A stretch of DNA of 64,000 bases from Streptomyces sp. NL15-2K. GTDB taxonomy: Bacteria; Actinomycetota; Actinomycetes; Streptomycetales; Streptomycetaceae. The position numbers were made by a program, and so were the translations under genes. Below are positions 9,339 through 18,608 of this stretch, in pieces; within the stretch, counting starts at the first letter, position 1, and every line of letters starts with the position of its first letter. The DNA lies in assembly GCF_030551255.1 (NCBI RefSeq), contig NZ_CP130630.1, positions 11,345,001 to 11,409,000 on the forward strand, read 5' to 3'. The notes under the pieces were generated by a model. The model was not told where the DNA came from and searched no databases. It worked only from the letters and a program-made list of their open reading frames with translations.

Positions 9339-9560
9339 TGCCCCGACAGGCAACGTTCGCCCCGTCGCGACGCCCGGCACGCTCCCCCACTGCCCTAAAG
9401 GCGTGGGAGGTGCCCCCACTCGCCGCACCGGCCGAAAGCCCAAGTACATCCAGTACGAGGACTTCCGGCCGGCACGCCGAGAGCACGCACCGGCTGCGGT
9501 CCTCGGCCGCTGCGCGGCGGGCGCTCCTTGACGGGCAAACGTTGCCTGCCGGGGCACTAG
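9335..9560 (+). repeat. MITE-like element, copy 1 (CTAG-bordered)
   Basis: 226-bp element with imperfect terminal inverted repeats, CTAGTGCCCCGACAGGCAAC at the left and its near-complement at the right (about 26 of 28 positions match). The core holds CACGCTCCCCCACTGCC, a GGGAGGTGCCCCCAC stretch and a hairpin at 9428-9472. It is related to copies at 30098, 40913 and 62345. The left TAG is the stop codon of the response regulator. It fills most of the gap to the convergent NarL-type regulator. No coding potential is visible, so it would need a transposase in trans. Confidence 0.85.
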
Positions 9561-9644
9561 GTGTGCTGCCGAGGCGTGACCGATGAGTGTCAGAGTGGGT
9601 TGAGGCGGGCCTTGAGCAGGCAGAACTCATGAACCGCTCGGACG

Positions 9645-10292
9645 TCACGGCAGCAGCCGTCGCTCCTTGGCCACCGCCACCGCGCCGGCCCGTGTCTCCA
9701 CCCCCAACTTGCCGTAGATCCGCCCCAGGTGGGTCTTGACCGTCGCCTCGCTGATGAACAGGGCCCGGGCGATCTCCCGGTTGCCCAGGCCGCGGGCCAG
9801 CTGCCCGAGGATCTCGCGCTCACGCGCGGACAGGGCGGGAGCCGGGCTGCGCAGCCGGGTCAGCAGCCGGTCGGCCACGGGGGCGGACAGGGCGGTGCGG
9901 CCGGACGCCGCGTTGCGGATCGCCGTGAACAGTTCCTCGGGGCGTTCGGCCTTGAGCAGATAGCCCGTGGCGCCCGCCTCGATGGCGCGGGTGATGTCGG
10001 CGTCGGTGTCGAACATGGTGAGCACCAGCACGCGGGGACCCGCCGCATCGCCGGAGGTCAGGCGCCGCGTGGCCGTCACGCCGTCCATGGCGCCGTCGAG
10101 CTGGAGGTCCATCAGCACCACGTCGGGGCTCAGGCGGTCGGCCAGGGCGAGCGCCTCCTCGCCGCTGCCCGCCTCACCGACGACCTCGATGCCGTCGGCG
10201 CTGGACAGCAGGGCGCGCAGCCCCGCACGGACCACGGCGTGGTCGTCGCACAGCAGCAGCCGGACGGGCGGTGAGGACACCGATCTACTCAT
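9645..10292 (-). CDS. NarL/LuxR-family response regulator
   Basis: This 215-residue protein has a receiver domain with LLLCDDHAVVRAGL at the start, phospho-acceptor Asp near residue 62 (VVLMDLQLDG), and the switch Thr and Lys (TMFDTD, YLLKAE). A LuxR-type helix-turn-helix follows at about 150-205 (LSAREREILGQLARGLGNRE, then ATVKTHLGRIYGKLGV). It is the partner of the kinase encoded immediately upstream; the two genes overlap by four bases. Targets are unknown. The divergent methyltransferase gene is the nearest candidate. Confidence 0.95.
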   Translation of the reverse strand: MSRSVSSPPVRLLLCDDHAVVRAGLRALLSSADGIEVVGEAGSGEEALALADRLSPDVVLMDLQLDGAMDGVTATRRLTSGDAAGPRVLVLTMFDTDADITRAIEAGATGYLLKAERPEELFTAIRNAASGRTALSAPVADRLLTRLRSPAPALSAREREILGQLARGLGNREIARALFISEATVKTHLGRIYGKLGVETRAGAVAVAKERRLLP

Positions 10293-11521
10293 CGGACGGG
10301 CTCCTTGTGTGGGGCGGGGACGAAGGAGGTGAGCGGGACGGCCGCCGATACGACGGTGCCCTCGCCCGGCGTGGACTCCACGGTGAGTGCGCCGCCTGCC
10401 TGCCGGGCCCGGATGCGCATGGCCGGCAGCCCGTGCCCGCGCGCTCGGCCAGGCTCTGACGCGGTCCCCGGGCTCGGGCGGTCCACGTCGAATCCGCGGC
10501 CGTTGTCGGCGACGTCCAGCGAGATCTGGTCGTCCAGGCAGGTCAGGGTTACCGCGGCCCGTGTCGCCGCGGCATGCTCGCGGACATTGGCCAGCGCCCC
10601 CTGGGCGATGCGCAGGAGCGTGGCCTCCACCCGTTCCGGCAGCCGGCCCGGATCGCCGTCGAGCCGGAACTCCACGGTCAGGCCCGGACCGCTCTCCCGT
10701 GCGGCGAGTGCGGCGAGGGCGTCGGGGAGCGACTGCCGGGCGAGGTCGGCCGGCGCCAGGTCGTGGACGAACCGGCGGGCCTCCGTGAGGTTGCGGGAGG
10801 TGATCCCGGCCGCTTCGCGGACGTGGTCACGCGCCGCGTGCGGGTCCGTGTTCCAGACGCGCTCGGCGGCCTGGAGCAGCATCCGCTGGCTGGACAGGCC
10901 CTGCGCGAGGGTGTCGTGGATCTCCGAGGACAGGCGCTGCCGTTCCGCCAGCACCCCCGCCCGCCGTTCGGTGGCCGCGAGGTCGTGGCGGGTGCGGACC
11001 AGGTCCTCGATGAGCACCCGCTGCCGGGCCCCTTGGCGCTGCAGATGGACCAGTACGGCGGTGGCGACCGCGGCGACGGCCGGCGGGGCCACCACCATGT
11101 TGGGGTTGAGCGTGCCGTCGGCCGACCGCACCTGGGAGGCGACCACCAGCGCGGTGAGCACGACCGCGAGCGGCACCGCGAGCCGCGGGCGCAGCGCGTG
11201 CAGACCGGCGAACAGCAGGGGCATAGCGCACCACGTGGCGCTCGGCGTGAGGACGAGGAGCACCACCCAGACGGCGGACACCGAGCCCAGCCAGACCAGA
11301 TGACGCGGGGTGGCCGGCGAGCCGGGGCGGGGGGCCGGGGCCAGAAAGCGCCCGAGGACGTAGAGCAGACAGAAGACCGCGAAGAGCGCCACCACCCACC
11401 CGGTGCGCGCCCCGTCCTGGTCGCGGGTCAGGAAACGGGCGAACGAGGAGCCGAGCAGCAGGAAGAACGCGGCGTCGACGACCGTAGCCAGCCAGCGCTC
11501 GTCCGGATCGGTGTGTTCCAT
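10289..11521 (-). CDS. Two-component sensor histidine kinase, NarL-partner (HisKA_3) type
   Basis: The 410-residue protein has an N-terminal membrane domain of about five to six helices (residues 10-155), which replaces an extracellular sensor. A coiled-coil-like linker leads to the dimerisation domain with SSEIHDTLAQGLSSQ (phospho-acceptor His near residue 200). The C-terminal ATPase has NVREHAAAT and DNGRGFD, and ends GHGLPAMRIRARQAGG. The compact membrane domain without a large outside loop is typical of intramembrane-sensing kinases of actinobacteria. The signal is unknown. It is coupled to the NarL-type regulator by ATGA. Confidence 0.93.
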   Translation of the reverse strand: MEHTDPDERWLATVVDAAFFLLLGSSFARFLTRDQDGARTGWVVALFAVFCLLYVLGRFLAPAPRPGSPATPRHLVWLGSVSAVWVVLLVLTPSATWCAMPLLFAGLHALRPRLAVPLAVVLTALVVASQVRSADGTLNPNMVVAPPAVAAVATAVLVHLQRQGARQRVLIEDLVRTRHDLAATERRAGVLAERQRLSSEIHDTLAQGLSSQRMLLQAAERVWNTDPHAARDHVREAAGITSRNLTEARRFVHDLAPADLARQSLPDALAALAARESGPGLTVEFRLDGDPGRLPERVEATLLRIAQGALANVREHAAATRAAVTLTCLDDQISLDVADNGRGFDVDRPSPGTASEPGRARGHGLPAMRIRARQAGGALTVESTPGEGTVVSAAVPLTSFVPAPHKEPVR

Positions 11522-11650
11522 CCTCCGTGTCTAACGCGCCGGACGCGGCACCGCATCAACCGATCGGCTGACATGAGGTTCACCCGAATGCCCCCGGACC
11601 GCAGCCGGTTGACCGAGCGGATGAGCGGCAGGAGCCCCGAGGCTGGATCC

Positions 11651-12442
11651 ATGACCACCAAGAACCTCACCGCCAACCGCGCCGCCCTCGGCCACCGTGT
11701 CACCTACGCCGTGCGCCACCCCGGGAAAGTGCCCCGCCACCTGGCCCGCGCCGCCCGCGACATGTGGCTGCGCCACCGGCACGCCGACCACATCTCCTAC
11801 TACCGCGCGGTGATGCGCTCCGACACCCGTGCCGACCCGGACGCGGCGGTCGGCAGCCGTAACCGTGAGCGCTGGCTGGCGCTCGGGGCGATGCAGTTCG
11901 ACTACCTCCTCGGGCACGGTCTGCGCCCCGAGCACCGCATGCTGGAGATCGGCTGCGGCAACCTGCGGGGAGGCTGGCGGTTCATCCGGCACCTGGAGCC
12001 GGGGCACTACTACGGCATCGACATCTCGCCCGACATCCTCTTCGCCGCGCAGGACACCGTCGTGGAGATGGGCCTGGAACAGCGGCTCCCCTCGCTGACC
12101 CCGGTGCGCGACCTGACGCTGCGGTTCCTGCCCGCGGCCCGTTTCGACGTGGTGCACGCGCACAGTGTCTTCTCCCACTCGCCGCTGCCCGTCATCGAGG
12201 AGTGCCTGGCCAACGTGAGCCGGGTGCTCGCGCCGGGCGGCTGGTTCGACTTCACCTTCGACCGCACCGAGGGCGAGGAGCACCACGTACTGCGGGAGGA
12301 CTTCTACTACCGCACCGAGACGCTCGTGGCCCTGGCCGAGCGGCACGGCCTGCGGGCCCGCTTCATGGACGACTGGGAGAAACTCCCGCACGGGCAGTCC
12401 AAGATCCGCGTCACGCACGGGAACGACGTCGGCGCGAACTGA
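11651..12442 (+). CDS. Class I SAM-dependent methyltransferase
   Basis: I chose the ATG at 11651 (MTTKNLTANRAALG), preceded by a GAGG; the frame is open upstream without support. The 263-residue protein has the SAM-binding motif I MLEIGCGNLRGGWRFIRHL near residue 98, a following acidic residue (GIDISPDILFAAQ), and the post-motif FDVVHAHSVFSH. This layout fits small-molecule or sugar methyltransferases of the Methyltransf_11 group; the substrate is not apparent. It is divergent from the NarL-type kinase operon. Confidence 0.85.
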   Translation: MTTKNLTANRAALGHRVTYAVRHPGKVPRHLARAARDMWLRHRHADHISYYRAVMRSDTRADPDAAVGSRNRERWLALGAMQFDYLLGHGLRPEHRMLEIGCGNLRGGWRFIRHLEPGHYYGIDISPDILFAAQDTVVEMGLEQRLPSLTPVRDLTLRFLPAARFDVVHAHSVFSHSPLPVIEECLANVSRVLAPGGWFDFTFDRTEGEEHHVLREDFYYRTETLVALAERHGLRARFMDDWEKLPHGQSKIRVTHGNDVGAN

Positions 12443-12506
12443 CCGTCGACGCCGCGCGAGCCGTGGAGGTTCGGAGTAGGCCTTTCCCGTTTCCCTGCTC
12501 AGGGGG

Positions 12507-12561
12507 TTGTCCGTACATTCGGTTGCCACCTAGGGTCGCTCTCTGAGAGCAAGCGCTTTCT
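12507..12561 (+). promoter_or_regulatory. Promoter with LacI-type operator ahead of the sugar operon
   Basis: TTGTCC (12507-12512) and TAGGGT (12531-12536) are spaced 18 bp and would start transcription near 12543. Immediately downstream is the 14-bp near-palindrome AGCAAGCGCTTTCT (12548-12561), which has the AAGCGCTT centre typical of LacI-family operators. A repressor bound here would block transcription. No LacI gene is present in the window. Confidence 0.45.
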
Positions 12562-12590
12562 GCGTGTCCGAGCCGTCCCAGGAGAACCGC

Positions 12591-13706
12591 ATGCCCCCGC
12601 TCCCAGCCCGCCGCCGGGTCGCCGTCGTCGGCACCGGCGCCATCGTCAGCGGCAGCCACCTGCCCGCCCTCAGAGCCCACGCCGACCGGACGGAACTGGT
12701 GGCCGCCGTCGACGTGGACCAGGACCGGCTCGACCAGTTCCGGGAGATCGCGGGCGGCCAGGTCGCCGGGTACACGTCGATGGACGCGATGCTGGACGCC
12801 GCACGCCCCGACCTCGTCCTCATCGGCACGCCCCCGTCCCTGCACCGGGAGCAGACGGTCGCCGCGCTGAAGGCAGGCGCCTGGGTGCTGTGCGAGAAGC
12901 CGCTGACCCTGTCGCTCGCCGAGTACGACGAGATCGCGGCGGCCGAGGAGGCCTCCGGGGCCTACGCGTCCGTGGTCTTCCAGCACCGCTACGGCTCCGG
13001 CGCCGTCCACGCCCGCGAACTGATCGCGAGCGGCGAGCTGGGCGCCCCATTGGTCGCGCACTGCCAGACCACCTGGCACCGGGACGCCGCCTACTACGCC
13101 GTGCCCTGGCGCGGAAAGTGGGCCACCGAGGGCGGCGGGCCGACCATGGGACACGGCATCCACCAGTACGACCTGCTGCTGCACCTGCTCGGCCCGTGGA
13201 CGGAGGTGCGGGCGATGGCCGCGCGGCTGGTCCACGACACCGAGAGCGAAGACGTCTCCACGGCCCTAGTACGGTTCGAGAACGGCGCCCTGGCCACCGT
13301 CGTCAACAGCGTGCTCTCTCCGGACGAGGTGAGCCGCATCCGCATCGACTGCGCCGACGCCACGGTCGAGCTCACCCACCTGTACGGGCACCGCAACGAC
13401 GACTGGGTCTACACCCCGGCCCCGCACGTCGCCTCCGAGCGCGCCGCCGCCTGGCGCACCCCCGCCTCGGACCTGCCCAGCTCGCACACGGCGCAGCTCG
13501 GCGCGCTCCTCGACGCGTACGACAACGGTGTCCGGCCACCGAACAGCGGCCCCGAGGCCCGTGCCACCCTCGAGTTCGCCGCCGCCCTCTACAAAGCGGC
13601 GTTCACCGGCGACCCGGTGCACGCGGGCGACATCGGACCCGGCGATCCCTTCTACCCGTCCATGCACGGCGAGCACCCCGACTGGGCCCCCAAGGAGAGC
13701 GCATGA
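12591..13706 (+). CDS. Gfo/Idh/MocA-family NAD(P)-dependent oxidoreductase
   Basis: The ATG at 12591 has AGGAG seven bases upstream and is preferred over the in-frame GTG at 12564. The 371-residue protein opens with a Rossmann fold (VAVVGTGAIVSGSHLPAL) and carries the family's EKPLTLSLAEYDEI motif with the catalytic-site lysine near residue 103. The C-terminal domain has WRGKWATEGGGPTMGHGIHQ, typical of this family. It would oxidise or epimerise a sugar or sugar derivative. It is first of three tightly coupled genes (ATGA, then GTGA overlaps) with the PmoA-like and cupin genes. Confidence 0.9.
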   Translation: MPPLPARRRVAVVGTGAIVSGSHLPALRAHADRTELVAAVDVDQDRLDQFREIAGGQVAGYTSMDAMLDAARPDLVLIGTPPSLHREQTVAALKAGAWVLCEKPLTLSLAEYDEIAAAEEASGAYASVVFQHRYGSGAVHARELIASGELGAPLVAHCQTTWHRDAAYYAVPWRGKWATEGGGPTMGHGIHQYDLLLHLLGPWTEVRAMAARLVHDTESEDVSTALVRFENGALATVVNSVLSPDEVSRIRIDCADATVELTHLYGHRNDDWVYTPAPHVASERAAAWRTPASDLPSSHTAQLGALLDAYDNGVRPPNSGPEARATLEFAAALYKAAFTGDPVHAGDIGPGDPFYPSMHGEHPDWAPKESA

Positions 13707-14626
13707 GCACCATCCGCGTCCGTCACACGCACGGCGAGGACATCGCCGTGGCGACCGCGGACGGCACCGAGATCCTCCGCTACGTCTACCGTCCCGACCC
13801 CGACCCCTTCGAGGCCCGCAAGCCCTACGCCCACCCGGTGCGCACCCTCGCCGGGCGCACGGTGACCGGCTACCGCCCGAACGACCACCGCTGGCACAAG
13901 GGCCTGCAGATGACGGCGAGTCATCTGTCCGGCCAGAACTTCTGGGGCGGCAACTGCTACGTCCACGGCCAGGGCTACCTGCGCCTGCCGGAGCGTGTCG
14001 GCTCGATGCGGCACGACGGCTTCCCCGTGTTCGACGTCGAGGACGACCGGCTCGCCTTCGCCGAGAACCTCACCTGGGTCGAGAACGGCGGCCAGGAGTG
14101 GGCCCGCGAGGAGCGCGGCATCGTCGTCCACTCGGTCGACGAGGAGGCCGGCGCCTGGGCCCTGGACTGGTCGATCCGCCTCACCAACGTCCGCGACACA
14201 CCACTGGCCTTCGGCTCCCCGACCACCGCGGGCCGCGAGATGGCCGGCTATACCGGACTCCAGTGGCGCGGGCCGCGCGACTTCACCGGTGGCACCGTCT
14301 TCGCCCCGGACACCGACGCCGAGAAGCTGATGGGCTCCCAGGGGCCCTGGCTGGCGTTCACCACCGAGCACGACGAGTTCGACGGGCACTCCACGCTCGT
14401 CTTCGCGCACGCGCCGGAGAACCTCGACGAGCGGACGGCCGTCCACGAGTCCCACTGGTTCGTGCGTTCCGAGCCGTTCCCGACGGTCGCGTTCTCCTGG
14501 GCGTTCTTCGAGGAGTTCGAGCTGCCGCCGGGCGAGTCCTTCGCCTACCGCTACCGGGTCGTCGTCGCCGACGGCGCCTGGGACCGCGACCGCGTGGGCA
14601 CGTACCTGGAGGGCCTGCCGTGGTGA
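13703..14626 (+). CDS. PmoA-like protein (DUF6807 type)
   Basis: The 307-residue protein starts in the stop of the oxidoreductase. It is rich in Trp, His and Asp with a galactose-mutarotase-like look: NDHRWHKGLQ near residue 57, SGQNFWGG, then long beta-strand segments (EFELPPGESFAYRYRVVV at the end). It resembles proteins annotated PmoA, which recur beside Gfo/Idh/MocA enzymes in sugar-use loci; their biochemical role is unproven. No signal peptide is visible, so it is probably cytoplasmic. An epimerase or mutarotase role for the imported sugar is inference. Confidence 0.75.
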   Translation: MSTIRVRHTHGEDIAVATADGTEILRYVYRPDPDPFEARKPYAHPVRTLAGRTVTGYRPNDHRWHKGLQMTASHLSGQNFWGGNCYVHGQGYLRLPERVGSMRHDGFPVFDVEDDRLAFAENLTWVENGGQEWAREERGIVVHSVDEEAGAWALDWSIRLTNVRDTPLAFGSPTTAGREMAGYTGLQWRGPRDFTGGTVFAPDTDAEKLMGSQGPWLAFTTEHDEFDGHSTLVFAHAPENLDERTAVHESHWFVRSEPFPTVAFSWAFFEEFELPPGESFAYRYRVVVADGAWDRDRVGTYLEGLPW

Positions 14627-15390
14627 GCGACCCCGCAGCCGTGAAGCCCACGCTCCCGCACCCGCTGCCCGGTGCCGTCGGCCTGTCCCACCTCAGCGCC
14701 TACGACTGGGAGGCCGCCGACGGTGTGTGCGGCGGCAGCCCGCATCTGCATCTGGTGTGCACGGAGGCGTACGTCGTCACCGGCGGACAGGGCGCGGTGC
14801 AGACGCTGAGCCCCGACGGCTACCGGGACATCCCGCTGGAGGCGGGCTCGGTCGCCTGGTTCACGCCGGGGACCGTGCACCGCATGGTCCAGGGCGGCGA
14901 CCTGCGCATCACCGTGCTGATGCAGAACAGCGGCCTGCCCGAGGCCGGGGACGCCGTCTTCACCTTCCCGCCCGAGGTGCTCGCCGACCCCGAGAAGTAC
15001 GCGGCCGCGGCGACGCTGCCGCCCGGCACGGGAGAGGAGACGGCGACGGCCGCCCGGCGCCGCAGGGACCTCGCCGTCGAGGGCTACCTCGTCCTGCGCG
15101 AGGCCCTCGTCGCCGGGGACAACGGCCCGTACGCCGAGTTCCAGCGCGCCGCAGCCCGGCTCGTGCGCGCCAAGGTGCCGGCCTGGCGCGAGCTGTGGCG
15201 GGCCGGTGCGCTCGCCACCGCCGAACGCACCGGCGCCCAGCTCGACGCGCTGGCGGACGGTGAACCGGCCTATCTCGCCGAGGCGACCGCCCACGAAACC
15301 GCGCCCACAAGGCTCGGCGGCTTCGGGATGTGCGGCCGAAGGGACGAGTACAACCTGCCGGGGACGACGTTGCCGCACGGGGGCGAGTAG
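14623..15390 (+). CDS. Cupin-domain protein
   Basis: GTG at 14623 overlaps the previous stop (GTGA). The 255-residue product has a cupin motif in its N-terminal half: SPHLHLVCTEAYVVTGGQG, then EAGSVAWFTPGTVHRM, with the metal-ligand pattern HxH...E...H. The C-terminal half is helical and not recognised. Its place after an oxidoreductase and PmoA-like gene suggests a sugar isomerase or sugar-binding role, but no substrate can be named. Confidence 0.8.
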   Translation: MSDPAAVKPTLPHPLPGAVGLSHLSAYDWEAADGVCGGSPHLHLVCTEAYVVTGGQGAVQTLSPDGYRDIPLEAGSVAWFTPGTVHRMVQGGDLRITVLMQNSGLPEAGDAVFTFPPEVLADPEKYAAAATLPPGTGEETATAARRRRDLAVEGYLVLREALVAGDNGPYAEFQRAAARLVRAKVPAWRELWRAGALATAERTGAQLDALADGEPAYLAEATAHETAPTRLGGFGMCGRRDEYNLPGTTLPHGGE

Positions 15391-15509
15391 CGGCGCGCCG
15401 AACCGGGGGGGGCTGAGCAAGGCGCGTTGAGGAGACCGCCAGGGGAGATCAAGGGGAGTGCAGGGGGGCGTCAACAGAAGGTCCGAGGAGAGAAAGAGGT
15501 GACCTCGGC

Positions 15510-16793
15510 ATGCCCGGACACAGGACAAAGGGGTTCTGCGCAACGGCCGCCGCACTCGCACTCTGTGCGGTGCTGGCCGGTTGCGGGGGATCCGGGGACT
15601 CGGTGGGCGGCGGCAAGGTCGTGCTGCGCTACACGTGGTGGGGCAACCCCGACCGCGCGGAACGCACCGAGCAGGCCGTCGCCCTGTTCGAGAAACAGCA
15701 CCCGGACATATCCGTGCAGACGTCGTTCGCGGGATACGACACCTACAAACAGAAGCTCGCCACCCAGGCCGCGGGCGGCGACGCCCCCGACGTGATGCAG
15801 CTCGACTACCGCCAGATCGACCAGTACGCCTCAGGGGACGTCCTGCTCGATCTCGCCAAGCAGAAGGCCGTCCTGCGCACGTCCGAGATCGACCCGGGCC
15901 TGCTCGACACCGGCCGGGTGGAGGGCAAGCAGTACGCGATCCCGCAGGGCCGCGGTACCGAGACCGTCGTGTACGACGTCAAGACCTGGAAGGAGTCGGG
16001 GGTACCGCTCCCGCGCCAGGGCTGGACCTGGAGCGACTGGGCCGACGCCATGCGCGCGCTGGCGAAGAAGACCGGCAAACCCGGGGGCACCGACCTCGGC
16101 TGGAGTGAGGACGCCTTCGAGGTCTGGCTGCGCGGCCAGGGCAAGGCCCTTTACACGAAGGACGGTGGGCTCGGCTTCACCGCCGACGATCTGACGCAGT
16201 GGTGGACCTTCACCGACAAGCTCCGCCGCGAAGGTGCCGTCTCACCCGCCGAGCAGACCACGCAGCTCGACGGAACCGTGGAGAACACCCCGCTCGGACG
16301 CGGCAAGGCCGTCAGCGACGCCAACTGGGACGCCCCGGCGAGCGGTTTCCTCGCCCTCGTCCCGAGCGGCATCGTGCTCGCCCCGATGCCCTCCGGCGAG
16401 GACGGCACACCCGGCCAGTACTTCAAGCCGTCGATGTTCCTCGGCATCTCCGCCAACACCGGTCACGCGAAGGAGGCGGCGCAGCTCATCGACTTCCTCC
16501 TCAACGACAAGGAAGCGGCGAGGATCCTCGGCGCCACCCGCGGCATCCCCGTCAACGAGACCATCCGCGAGGAGACAGAGCCGCAGCTGAAGGACTTCGA
16601 CAAGACCGTCGCCGACTACCAGTCGTCCTTCGAAGGCACCCTGAAGGACCCGCCACAGGCCCCGCCCTCGGGCGACAACGCCCTGCAGACCACCTTCCAG
16701 CGCGACTACGACCAGGTGTCGTACGAGCGCATGTCGCCCCGCGAGGCGGCCGAGAACTACGTCACCGAGGCGAAGGCGGAGCTGAGGTCATGA
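15510..16793 (+). CDS. Sugar ABC transporter substrate-binding lipoprotein
   Basis: The 427-residue protein has a lipoprotein signal (ALALCAVLAGCGGSGDS; lipobox LAGC, Cys near residue 25) and reads as a family 1 binding protein: LRYTWWGNPDRAERTEQAV near residue 39 and DAPDVMQLDYRQIDQY. AGAGGTGA precedes the ATG. It binds a mono- or oligosaccharide outside the cell. A gap of 119 bp separates it from the cupin gene, so it may have its own promoter. Its stop overlaps the first permease gene (ATGA). Confidence 0.93.
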   Translation: MPGHRTKGFCATAAALALCAVLAGCGGSGDSVGGGKVVLRYTWWGNPDRAERTEQAVALFEKQHPDISVQTSFAGYDTYKQKLATQAAGGDAPDVMQLDYRQIDQYASGDVLLDLAKQKAVLRTSEIDPGLLDTGRVEGKQYAIPQGRGTETVVYDVKTWKESGVPLPRQGWTWSDWADAMRALAKKTGKPGGTDLGWSEDAFEVWLRGQGKALYTKDGGLGFTADDLTQWWTFTDKLRREGAVSPAEQTTQLDGTVENTPLGRGKAVSDANWDAPASGFLALVPSGIVLAPMPSGEDGTPGQYFKPSMFLGISANTGHAKEAAQLIDFLLNDKEAARILGATRGIPVNETIREETEPQLKDFDKTVADYQSSFEGTLKDPPQAPPSGDNALQTTFQRDYDQVSYERMSPREAAENYVTEAKAELRS

Positions 16794-17734
16794 CCACCAC
16801 CGACATCCCCGCACCCACCGCACGACCGAAGCGCCCCGCCACCGCCCCGAAGCGCCGCCCCAAGCGCGAACGCGAGGGCGCCGCCTGGGTGTTCCTGTCC
16901 CCGTGGGTGCTCGGCGCGATCGTCCTCACGCTGCTGCCGATGGCCGTGTCGCTGTACCTGTCGTTCACCGACTACAACCTGTTCGACCCGCCCCAGTGGG
17001 TGGGCCTGCGCAACTACACGCAGATGTTCACAGAGGACCCGCGCTACTGGCGGTCGGTCGTGACGACCGTGACGTACGTCGTCATCGCCGTCCCCCTGCA
17101 ACTGGCCCTGGCCCTCGTCGTCGCGCTCGCCCTGAAGTCCATGAAGCGCGGCAAGGCCTTCTACCGGTCCGCCTTCTACGCGCCCTCGCTGCTCGGCGCC
17201 TCCATGTCCATCGCCCTCGTCTGGCGGGCGGTCTTCAACGACGGCGGCACGGTGGACAACCTGCTCGGCACCGGCGGCTGGGTGAACAAGCCCGGCTGGG
17301 CGCTGCTGGCCGTGGCGCTGCTGACGGTGTGGCAGTTCGGCGCGCCGATGGTCATCTTCCTCGCGGGCCTCCAGCAGATCCCCGCCGAGCTGTACGAGGC
17401 GGCGGCCGTGGACGGGGCGGGGAAGTGGCGGCAGTTCCTGTCCGTCACCGTGCCGATGCTGTCCCCGGTGCTCTTCTTCAACCTGGTGCTCCAGACCATC
17501 CAGGCCTTCCAGGTGTTCACGCCCGCCTTCGCGGTCAGCGCCGGCAAGGGCGGCCCCGCCGACTCCACCCTCGTCTACACCATGTACCTCTACGACCGCG
17601 GCTTCGTCGCCTCCCACATGGGCTACGCCTCCGCCATGGCCTGGGTGCTGCTCCTCGTCATCGGCGTCGTCACGGCGGTGCTGTTCCGCACGTCACGCTC
17701 CTGGGTCTTCTACGCGTCCGAGGGGGACCGATGA
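16790..17734 (+). CDS. Sugar ABC transporter permease 1 (MalF/UgpA type)
   Basis: This 314-residue integral membrane protein has a basic, proline-rich N-terminal tail of about 35 residues before the first helix (WVFLSPWVLGAIVLTLLPMA). The EAA motif (ELYEAAAVDGAGKWRQFLSV, near residue 203) contacts the ATPase. It pairs with the next permease. Coupled by ATGA overlaps on both sides. Confidence 0.94.
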   Translation: MTTTDIPAPTARPKRPATAPKRRPKREREGAAWVFLSPWVLGAIVLTLLPMAVSLYLSFTDYNLFDPPQWVGLRNYTQMFTEDPRYWRSVVTTVTYVVIAVPLQLALALVVALALKSMKRGKAFYRSAFYAPSLLGASMSIALVWRAVFNDGGTVDNLLGTGGWVNKPGWALLAVALLTVWQFGAPMVIFLAGLQQIPAELYEAAAVDGAGKWRQFLSVTVPMLSPVLFFNLVLQTIQAFQVFTPAFAVSAGKGGPADSTLVYTMYLYDRGFVASHMGYASAMAWVLLLVIGVVTAVLFRTSRSWVFYASEGDR

Positions 17735-18603
17735 CCACCACCGCCACCTCAACCGCCGCTCCCCGCAAGCCCGTCGCGTGGGGCCGGATCGCCCTGCACC
17801 TCGGCTGCCTGGCCGCCCTGTTGGTCATGCTCTACCCGCTGGCCTGGCTGCTCGCCACCTCGCTCAAGCCCGCGAACGAGGTCATCGCGAGCCTCGACCT
17901 GCTGCCCAGCCGCCTGGAGTGGTCGAACTACACGACCGCCTTCGAGGGCGTGAACGACGTCTCCATCTGGCGGCTGCTGTCCAACTCGCTGCTGATCGCG
18001 GGCGGCGCGGTCCTCGGCAACGTCATCAGCTGCTCACTCGCCGCCTACGCCTTCGCACGTCTCAGGTTCCGCTTCCGCGGCCCGTTGTTCGCCTTCATGA
18101 TCGCCACGATCATGCTGCCGCACCACGCGATCCTGATCCCGCAGTACATCATCTTCAACCAGTTGGGCCTGGTGAACACCTACTGGCCGCTGATCCTGCC
18201 GAAGTTCCTCGCCACGGAGGCGTTCTTCGTCTTCCTCATCGTGCAGTTCATGCGCGGTCTGCCGCGCGAGCTGGAGGAGGCGGCCCGCATCGACGGTTGC
18301 GGCCCCTTCCGCAGCTTCTTCCAGGTGGTCCTGCCGCTCACCCGGCCCGCGCTGATCACCACGGCGATCTTCACCTTCATCTGGACCTGGAACGACTTCT
18401 TCACCCAGCTCATCTACCTCTTCGACCCGGAGAAGTTCACGCTCACGCTCGCCCTGCGGTCGTTCGTGGACGCCTCCAGCCAGTCCTCGTTCGGCCCGAT
18501 GTTCGCGATGTCGGTGATCGCGCTGCTGCCGATCGTGCTGTTCTTCCTCGCCTTCCAGCGCTTCCTGGTGGAGGGCATGGCCAGCTCCGGACTCAAGGGG
18601 TGA
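17731..18603 (+). CDS. Sugar ABC transporter permease 2 (MalG/UgpE type)
   Basis: The 290-residue protein has about six helices, starting with LHLGCLAALLVMLYPLAWLL, and the second-permease EAA motif (ELEEAARIDGCGPFRSFFQV, near residue 183). It ends GMASSGLKG, the usual end of MalG-type permeases. No ATPase gene follows. In Streptomyces many sugar importers share the multi-operon ATPase MsiK (established), so this importer probably does too (inference). Confidence 0.94.
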   Translation: MTTTATSTAAPRKPVAWGRIALHLGCLAALLVMLYPLAWLLATSLKPANEVIASLDLLPSRLEWSNYTTAFEGVNDVSIWRLLSNSLLIAGGAVLGNVISCSLAAYAFARLRFRFRGPLFAFMIATIMLPHHAILIPQYIIFNQLGLVNTYWPLILPKFLATEAFFVFLIVQFMRGLPRELEEAARIDGCGPFRSFFQVVLPLTRPALITTAIFTFIWTWNDFFTQLIYLFDPEKFTLTLALRSFVDASSQSSFGPMFAMSVIALLPIVLFFLAFQRFLVEGMASSGLKG

Positions 18604-18608
18604 ACGGG